From the NCBI GenBank assembly GCA_038234045.1, contig JBBSUX010000089.1, forward strand, positions 1 to 11,810: a DNA stretch of 11,810 nt, written 5' to 3'. The translations under genes and the position numbers were made by a program. Numbering within the stretch: the first letter of the stretch is position 1; each line of letters opens with the position of its first letter. The notes under the pieces are model-generated. The model made no database searches, was not told the origin of the DNA, and was given only the letters and a program-made list of their open reading frames with translations. Origin of the DNA: JBBSUX01 sp038234045. Its GTDB lineage: Bacteria; Pseudomonadota; Gammaproteobacteria; Burkholderiales; Burkholderiaceae_C. This document shows, piece after piece, positions 6,317 to 11,810 of the stretch.

Positions 6317-8911
6317 TCAATAGTCCGCCGCCAATGCCCCGCCAAAGAGACTTGTGACATCTTTTGCAACAGCAATGGCCTTGCGTACTTCTTCATTCGT
6401 CAAATTTAAGGCTCGCAGCTTGCCCTTCACCTCGGCGATGGATTCGATGCGTCGGTAGGCCTTGCTGTGCGTTTCTGCATAGGCGGCCAATCCCTGCAAC
6501 TTGGGCAGCGCATCCGCCAAGTGCAGGCTATGTGGGTCCACAAGATCAACGACCACTTTTCCTTCCTGCTCCGCGAAGAAGATGAAGTCGGGACGGACGA
6601 TTTTGTATTGGTCGCCTTCGACGTAGGCAATACCAAGCGACGACTGTCCGGGCTGTCCAGGGTTCCGATACCAGAAGACGAAGCCATTGCGCTTGGACTC
6701 GGTCTCTACAACCGTCCGCTCCCAACCCTTCAGCTCTGCCGGGTAGGCGCCGTCCTTATCGCAAAGCAAGTGGTTCTTCCAAGTAGGTAAAACAGTCTCT
6801 TTGTCGTTCTCACGCGCCTTTGTCGGCTCGAATTTGGCTTCTGGTTTGATCAAGTCCACGTCCTGCGGCTCAGTGCTCATCTCGATGACCTGCCGGTAGG
6901 ACTCCTTGCGGTCGTCGGTGAGCACCTTGATCTGTGGCCCGTACTGACCCAACCATGCTTTAGCCAGATCATCGGCTGCGGCATCGAAGTAGGCCTGCAC
7001 TTCCATCAACAGGCCCAGACCCGCGACCGACACACGCGCATCAACGATGGCCTCCAGGAATTCCTCCGCATCTTTTTCCGGGTCAGCCATCTTGTATGCC
7101 AGATGATCGACGTAAGTGCGGGAAATGTCGGGGCTGAAGATGCGTGCCGCTCGCCGGTAGGCATCGTCGATCACCGCAATGTCGGCGTCTTCCCAGAACT
7201 CGTCGAGGCTCTTAGCCTTGCCCTTCAGGTCAGCGACCACGGTTTTGCCGTCCACTGTCATTACCGACTTGCGCTTGGCTGCGATCTTCTCCTTCTGGCT
7301 TTCCTGGAAATCATCCAGCACCTTGTGCATGTGTGCGTGTGCCAGCTTGCCCGCACTCGGAAGGATGTCATCGGAGGCCAGTTCGTGCGCCAGCGCAGTC
7401 AAACGCTTTGCAGGCTTAGCGCCACGCTGCGGTCGAGTCTGCGACGGCAAAGCTTGGAACACTTCCCACACGGCCGACGAAGCCGCAGGGTTGGGCTTCA
7501 CTTCCACATAGTCGATGAGGATGCGCCCAGGCGTCGCCGGCAGCGTGTCGTCGCCCTTCATCAATGCGTCAACCACTTCCTCGACCGTTTTTCGGTTGAA
7601 CTTCGGCAGCAGACAGTCCACTGCGTTCAGTCGGTCGTTACCGGGAATGCGGCGCGCCAACGGCGAACGCACCATGCGGCCCAGCAACTGGGTGATATGT
7701 GTGCGATCGTTTGCGGCACGGAAGGACACCATTACCTCGGCCCGCGGGCAGTCCCAGCCGGTGCTGATGGCGTCTTTGGCGATCAGTACGCGCACCCAGG
7801 TCGATTCCTGGACGCGCTGCGGCTCGATGTATGGCACGTCGCGGTTGCCGAGCCGATGTGTGCTGTGCTCGCCGAAGACGTGCGCCACGCTCGCTGTGGG
7901 CAATTCCGGGAAGCGCTCGAAGACGGCGTCCAAAGCTCGCCCGATCTCGTTCGGGTCGGGCGTGTTGGGAACCTGCAACACCATCAGTGGGACGACGACG
8001 TGCGCTTCCTCCTGCTGCTTGGCGTATTCGGCCCAAGCAGTTGTGGATTCCTTCAGTTTGTCGGTGGCACGACGCACCAGCACGGTATCGAAGTCGCCGG
8101 TTTCGTCGGGGATGTCGAGCAGGATGGTGTCTTTGATGAGACCAGATTCCTGCACCTTGGTCGAATCCACCACCACGTTCGGCAGCTTGAGGTGTTTGCC
8201 AGCGAACTCAATAGCCTTGTTGAAACGCTCCACCGTGGCGGAGATGCCCCAGACTGCAGGTATGCCGGGCACGCCACCAGAACCGTTGATGAGTCGCTGG
8301 ACGATCGTGTTTTTTGCGTTCTGATTGGCAGTGGTTGGCGTGCCCATGCCACGGTGTGCTTCATCAAGCACCAGATATAGGGTCAGGTCGGGATCTTCGA
8401 TCGTGTTCTGGATCGTGTCCCACATCGTGTACGACCGTAGGTCGGGGCGGGTTTCAGGCAACAACTCGCCGGCCTTAACTTCCAGTTCCTCCTGGTCATG
8501 ACCACGCACCAGCAGGCTGTTCTTGCCGAGCTTCTGGGTGTTGAGGAAGTAGATTTTACCGGCCTCGAACTTGGGCCGGTTGAAGGTATTTTCCACCACC
8601 ACCAGGTCGGTGTGGTTGATACGGTCGCTGGCTTCGATCAGACGGAAGCGGGTTTGTTCGTTCAATGAGGGGTCGTCGCTGAACCAGATCACCACTGCAC
8701 TTGAATCAGCATCGAAGTCGAATTCGTCGTCGCCGTGGAATAGCGCCTCGAATGCAGCAGCAGCCATGACGGTCTTGCCTGCGCCAGTAACGGCGGTCAG
8801 AGAGAATGCGGTCTTATCGGACTCGCCATGCCACAGCCGGCGTGCCTTCCTGAGATTAGCCAAGGCGTCGCGGACGGCATCACGCTGGTAGTCCTTGAGG
8901 GTGAACTTCAT
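6317..8911 (-). CDS. res: Type III restriction subunit Res (SF2 helicase with C-terminal nuclease-like domain)
   Basis: ATP-dependent DNA translocase/restriction subunit that acts with Mod. The 864 residues begin with an SF2 core: Q-motif-like YQRDAV (8-13), Walker A TGAGKT (42-47), DEAH (183-186), SAT (224-226), STGWDCPRAEV (383-393) and motif VI QLLGRMVRSP (408-417). The C-terminus has a PD-(D/E)xK-like layout: P774-D775 followed by VDLVDPH (788-794). The usual lysine of the D/E-x-K triplet is replaced (D789-L-V791), so cleavage chemistry may differ or be weakened. The ATG is 3 bases after the mod TAG, with GGGGA at 8919-8923 as ribosome site, so translation is coupled to mod. The length is slightly below the ~900-1000 of typical Res. 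Similar DPH-type helicases occur beside Mod genes, as I recall. Function as Res partner is firm from context; nuclease competence is uncertain. Confidence 0.88.
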   Translation of the reverse strand: MKFTLKDYQRDAVRDALANLRKARRLWHGESDKTAFSLTAVTGAGKTVMAAAAFEALFHGDDEFDFDADSSAVVIWFSDDPSLNEQTRFRLIEASDRINHTDLVVVENTFNRPKFEAGKIYFLNTQKLGKNSLLVRGHDQEELEVKAGELLPETRPDLRSYTMWDTIQNTIEDPDLTLYLVLDEAHRGMGTPTTANQNAKNTIVQRLINGSGGVPGIPAVWGISATVERFNKAIEFAGKHLKLPNVVVDSTKVQESGLIKDTILLDIPDETGDFDTVLVRRATDKLKESTTAWAEYAKQQEEAHVVVPLMVLQVPNTPDPNEIGRALDAVFERFPELPTASVAHVFGEHSTHRLGNRDVPYIEPQRVQESTWVRVLIAKDAISTGWDCPRAEVMVSFRAANDRTHITQLLGRMVRSPLARRIPGNDRLNAVDCLLPKFNRKTVEEVVDALMKGDDTLPATPGRILIDYVEVKPNPAASSAVWEVFQALPSQTRPQRGAKPAKRLTALAHELASDDILPSAGKLAHAHMHKVLDDFQESQKEKIAAKRKSVMTVDGKTVVADLKGKAKSLDEFWEDADIAVIDDAYRRAARIFSPDISRTYVDHLAYKMADPEKDAEEFLEAIVDARVSVAGLGLLMEVQAYFDAAADDLAKAWLGQYGPQIKVLTDDRKESYRQVIEMSTEPQDVDLIKPEAKFEPTKARENDKETVLPTWKNHLLCDKDGAYPAELKGWERTVVETESKRNGFVFWYRNPGQPGQSSLGIAYVEGDQYKIVRPDFIFFAEQEGKVVVDLVDPHSLHLADALPKLQGLAAYAETHSKAYRRIESIAEVKGKLRALNLTNEEVRKAIAVAKDVTSLFGGALAADY

Positions 8912-8914
8912 CCG

Positions 8915-11044
8915 CTATTCCCCGTTGGCGAAACTAAAGTTGGTCAGGTAGGACTCGTACAGGCGCACCGGCTCCACGTCATCCGGCAGGCGCTTGGCGA
9001 TGGCCTGGAAGCGGCGGTCGTCGTCGGTGACGATGTAGGCGATGCGCAGTCCATCGACCTTCTTCACGGCCTTGATGAAGGGCGTAGCCATGTCCACCTC
9101 GGTGAGCAGTCCGTAGGCATCTGCTACAGCCCAACCGTCGACGGGCAACTTGTCTACGCGCTTGCCGCACGCGCCGGCGCGCAGCCACAGCAGCGGCGCG
9201 ATACGGGCGAAGGCAAGGTTGTGACTGACCGAGACCGGGGTTTCGTAGGTCAGGGTGAAGAACTCGGCGTTCTCCTTGAAGCCATCGGCTATCGCGAATT
9301 CGTCGGTGAACTTGTAATCGCCCTTGATGGGCTCACCGTCTGGGGTCTTACCGGTAATGGCAGCCCGTACGCGCGGCTTGGTGATGTAGTCGCAGATGCC
9401 CCATTGCTCCCATTCGGAATCACCTGGCCGCAAGGCTTGTTCGCGCAACGCCTTCTGCTCGTCCGCCGCAACTTCGTTGTTGGTGACAGAGATGCACTGG
9501 CGGCGACCACCGTCCTGGCGATTCAGGCGCATCACGGCATGTGCGGTTGTGCCCGAGCCTGAGAAGAAATCAAGGATGACGGCAGCAGGCTTGTCTCCAA
9601 CAAAAAACCGAAGCGAATCCTCAACTGCGTAGAGTGACTTCGGGAATGGAAAGCGACGATCTGGGATCAACTTGGACAGAATCAGCGAACCACCGTTCTC
9701 GGCGTTGTGCGACGCCATATTCCATACGCGCTTCGGAATTACACCCTTACGTTCGCGGTGAATGGCCTGAATAGCGCCATCTGGATCACGGCCAGTTACA
9801 TCGATTCGCCCATCCTGAATCGCATCAACGGTTCCGCTAGGTAGGTAGTGAATTGCTACCCGCTCGTTCTCTGGCTTGTAGTTGCGAGCACGTATGAAGC
9901 CATCTTTGAGATACCGCTTGGCCGTGTCAGGTGTGATCCCCCAAAGGCCCTCGCCACCGTTCGGCCTCAACGGCCAAACGGCAAATGTTCCTTTCGGAGC
10001 CAGTACTTTCAATCGGTCAACGTCATCGGTGATCGGTGATCCGACGGATTCAATGAAGCCTGACTTCACGTCAATGAAGATCGGGTAGAACTGGTTTGGT
10101 CGTGCTCCACGCTTCGCGGTTGGTTCGCGCCGACGAAGACCAAGCCACTCAATAGCCCGTCCGATTTGCGCAGTAGCCGAGCGAGAGTCATCCAGCATGT
10201 TTTGCTCGCCAAGATCGACAGTGGCCTTGCCGAGTCTTGCGAAATAGATGAACTCCTCGACGCGCGAGAACTGACCGAACCGCGCCACTCCTTTCGCGCT
10301 AATTACCGATGTGACCATCTCAATTTGCGCTTGGGGAAACACTTGTTCCAGCAGCAAGCCAAGCCGCAGGTATTCCTTTTCGTCGATGGTGACTACTAAG
10401 ACAGAATTGGCAGGATTCAGCAGTTCTTTCGCAATCTGCAAGCGACGCTCCATGAAAGCCAGCCACTTGCTGTGCCGGTACAGATCTTCGCCTTCGACGT
10501 AGTCGTTGTTATATTTCCAGTCCTTCGCCCCCGTGTTGTACGGCGGGTCGATGTAGATGGCATCCACCTTGCCGCGGTGTGTGTAGGTCAACGCCTTCAG
10601 GACGTGGTAGTTCTCGCCATTGATGACCGTGTGGAATGGCTTGTCGCCACCATGCTGCACCGTGCCCGTGCTGACCAAGCCCGGATAGATCGTGTCGCGG
10701 AACTCGGAGACCACCACCAGGTCATCCAACGCCGCCGACTGCGTTTCAGGCTGCTTTACCCCCAGCAGTTCCAGGTCGACTACTTTCTTCGCCTTGTGGA
10801 TGGCCTTCACTTGCCAAAGCCGCTGGTCGCCTTTCTTGGTCGAACCGCGCTCGGCTAGCACCCGCACCTTGTCGCCCTTGCGTATGTGCCGCAGCGCCAG
10901 TTCCACGGCTTCCGGGCTGTGGCGCTCGAAGTTCAGGCCGAACGGCAGCCGCGACGACAGAACCTTGAACTCGCGGTCAAGATCGGCCCCTAACTGCGGA
11001 TCTTTGGACTTGGCCTGGGCAAGCAAGTCGGTTAGTCGAGACAC
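8915..11044 (-). CDS. mod: Type III DNA methyltransferase Mod (beta-class, adenine-N6 type)
   Basis: S-adenosylmethionine-dependent DNA methyltransferase that protects self DNA and gives the type III complex its sequence specificity. From the chosen GTG it has 709 residues. The catalytic motif IV DPPYNTG is at 166-172 and the AdoMet motif I DFFSGSGTT at 492-500, the order of beta-class enzymes; DPPY points to N6-adenine. The region between (about 250-480) should hold the target recognition domain. The GTG at 11042-11044 begins MSRLTDLLAQAK, the N-terminus I recall for this family, and has AGGGGG four bases upstream. A longer frame open to 11164 would overlap the acetyltransferase by 100 bases and gives an implausible arginine-rich start. 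The gene lies 19 bases after the GNAT gene and 3 bases before res. No long simple repeat of the phase-variation type is visible. Confidence 0.92.
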   Translation of the reverse strand: MSRLTDLLAQAKSKDPQLGADLDREFKVLSSRLPFGLNFERHSPEAVELALRHIRKGDKVRVLAERGSTKKGDQRLWQVKAIHKAKKVVDLELLGVKQPETQSAALDDLVVVSEFRDTIYPGLVSTGTVQHGGDKPFHTVINGENYHVLKALTYTHRGKVDAIYIDPPYNTGAKDWKYNNDYVEGEDLYRHSKWLAFMERRLQIAKELLNPANSVLVVTIDEKEYLRLGLLLEQVFPQAQIEMVTSVISAKGVARFGQFSRVEEFIYFARLGKATVDLGEQNMLDDSRSATAQIGRAIEWLGLRRREPTAKRGARPNQFYPIFIDVKSGFIESVGSPITDDVDRLKVLAPKGTFAVWPLRPNGGEGLWGITPDTAKRYLKDGFIRARNYKPENERVAIHYLPSGTVDAIQDGRIDVTGRDPDGAIQAIHRERKGVIPKRVWNMASHNAENGGSLILSKLIPDRRFPFPKSLYAVEDSLRFFVGDKPAAVILDFFSGSGTTAHAVMRLNRQDGGRRQCISVTNNEVAADEQKALREQALRPGDSEWEQWGICDYITKPRVRAAITGKTPDGEPIKGDYKFTDEFAIADGFKENAEFFTLTYETPVSVSHNLAFARIAPLLWLRAGACGKRVDKLPVDGWAVADAYGLLTEVDMATPFIKAVKKVDGLRIAYIVTDDDRRFQAIAKRLPDDVEPVRLYESYLTNFSFANGE

Positions 11045-11048
11045 AGCG

Positions 11049-11054
11049 CCCCCT
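11049..11054 (-). promoter_or_regulatory. Shine-Dalgarno site supporting the GTG start of mod
   Basis: AGGGGG on the minus strand, four bases before GTG (11042-11044). It is the only purine-rich site before the conserved N-terminus, and no other start codon in this frame is close. Confidence 0.6.
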
Positions 11055-11063
11055 GCAACGTGT

Positions 11064-11552
11064 TCATGAATTCCCCAAGGGCAAATACAACGTGCGCGAA
11101 TTCGCCGCGGCTTCCCGGAAACCGTAGGCGCGATAGAAATGGGCAGCCTTCTCATGCAGCGCATCCACTAGCAGCACACGCACGCCAAGCTGCTCGCGTA
11201 GGCCTAAGCAGCGAGTCACGGCATGCGCCATTAGGTAGTCACCGTGTCCCTTTCCCTGCTCATTGGTTGAGACGGCCAGCCGCCCCATACGAATTGCAGG
11301 TACCGGGTAGCTGGGCAGGCGCTTGCGATCGGCCTCTTGCAAGTCGGTCAGCAAAAGTTGGGCGGCCGACAGGCTGTAGTAGCCGAGGATGCGGGCCGGG
11401 TCGGTGTCGTCCACCAAGACGTGCGTGGTACTGATTCCGTCGCGGTGGTGCTGGGCGGCCTGCTGGCGCAGGTACGCATCCAAAGTGGGTTCGCTACACG
11501 CGAACCCGTCGCGATCATGCCGCTTGGGCTTGAGCTGCTCTACAACGAGCAC
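11064..11552 (-). CDS. TacT-like GNAT acetyltransferase toxin
   Basis: A 162-residue GCN5-type acetyltransferase. The acetyl-CoA pyrophosphate loop is QGKGHG (99-104), preceded by the beta-strand MGRLAVS (89-95), and the C-terminal AHFYRAYGF holds Tyr140. That is the position of the catalytic tyrosine in Salmonella TacT, which acetylates the amino group of aminoacyl-tRNA and blocks translation. The N-terminus has the family pattern F.CSEPTLDAYLRQQA (17-32). The start is GTG, three bases after the in-frame antitoxin stop (TGA-TTC-GTG), with only a weak ribosome site, so expression is probably coupled to the antitoxin. The stop TGA is 19 bases before mod. The pairing with a DUF1778 antitoxin makes the toxin call strong; the substrate tRNA cannot be read from sequence. 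Confidence 0.9.
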   Translation of the reverse strand: MLVVEQLKPKRHDRDGFACSEPTLDAYLRQQAAQHHRDGISTTHVLVDDTDPARILGYYSLSAAQLLLTDLQEADRKRLPSYPVPAIRMGRLAVSTNEQGKGHGDYLMAHAVTRCLGLREQLGVRVLLVDALHEKAAHFYRAYGFREAAANSRTLYLPLGNS

Positions 11553-11555
11553 GAA

Positions 11556-11810
11556 TCAGGCCGATGCGACGCGGGCGAGAGCCTTTTTGAGCTTAGCATT
11601 GGGCTGGAAGGGGGCATCCAGCGCCTTGAGGAAGCGTCGGGATTCTTCAGCCGACAGGGTGACGGTCAGTTCGGCCGCCATGACGCTTTCGGCTTCTCGC
11701 AGTACCGCATCGCGCACGAAGGCAGACAGCGCCACACCCCGTAGGTCGGCGGCACGGGTAATGCGGGCCTTGTCCGTAGGGTTCAGACGCAGGTCGAGAC
11801 GGGCGGCAGC
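11556..11810 (-). CDS. TacA-like DUF1778 antitoxin, 5' end outside window
   Basis: Ribbon-helix-helix antitoxin that neutralises the neighbouring GNAT toxin and normally represses its own operon. The frame is open from the window end for 84 residues. It starts ARLDLRLNPTDKARI, continues ADLRGVALSAFVRDAVLREAE (RHH DNA-binding part), and ends with a toxin-binding tail around LTVTLSAEESRRFLKALDAP. It stops at TGA 11556-11558. Only a few N-terminal residues appear to be missing, judged against the ~90-residue family. It is the most upstream visible gene of the series, so its promoter and RHH operator, just outside the window, may drive mod, res and the rloC-like gene as well. Confidence 0.9.
   Translation of the reverse strand, partial: AAARLDLRLNPTDKARITRAADLRGVALSAFVRDAVLREAESVMAAELTVTLSAEESRRFLKALDAPFQPNAKLKKALARVASA

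Noticed and set aside
7103..8380. Plus-strand open frame of 425 codons opposite res
   Set aside because: It mirrors the res coding frame, is histidine/arginine-rich and motif-free, while the res strand carries all helicase motifs.
6317..11044. Phase-variable simple repeats in mod/res, or a CRISPR array
   Set aside because: No tandem tetramer-type tracts and no spaced repeats were seen on reading through both genes.
11045..11164. Extended N-terminus of mod
   Set aside because: This 40-residue extension overlaps the GNAT coding sequence and is unlike the known MSRLTDLL start; the GTG at 11042-11044 has a ribosome site.

Overview
The window joins a conserved chromosomal block to the edge of a defence-type genomic island. 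The first 3 kb (plus strand) is the housekeeping series ileS (3' part) - lspA - ispH, followed by a tRNA-Thr(CGT) gene with its own promoter and terminators. This gene order, the GC-rich codon use and the protein sequences suggest a gammaproteobacterium, most likely of the Xanthomonadaceae/Lysobacter type. That placement is an inference from memory of family sequences, not a computed one.

After the tRNA the character changes. Positions 3138-3625 hold two hairpin terminators, a short frameshifted remnant of a ParD-type antitoxin (3340-3525) and no intact gene. From 3626 to the window end every gene is on the minus strand in one compact series. Read in the direction of transcription it runs: a TacA-like (DUF1778) antitoxin, cut by the window end; a TacT-like GNAT acetyltransferase toxin; a type III DNA methyltransferase (mod); a type III restriction helicase/nuclease (res); and an 872-residue AAA ATPase with a CxxC zinc-hook motif and an R-x3-E...H C-terminus resembling RloC/PrrC anticodon nucleases. 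The gaps are 5, 19, 3 and 72 bases (the first counted between the antitoxin stop and the toxin start, in fact 3 bases), so the first four genes look translationally coupled, and the last has its own strong Shine-Dalgarno sequence.

The suggested biology is a layered system. The Mod/Res pair methylates self DNA and attacks unmodified DNA. The RloC-like protein could act as a back-up that cuts tRNA anticodons when DNA restriction fails or DNA is damaged. The TacAT pair, whose known relatives acetylate aminoacyl-tRNA, could stabilise the island or give a third abortive response. Two putative tRNA-attacking toxins therefore bracket one R-M system in a single probable operon. The operon promoter and the far end of the island lie outside the window. 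No integrase, transposase, CRISPR array or second copy of the tRNA 3' end is visible.
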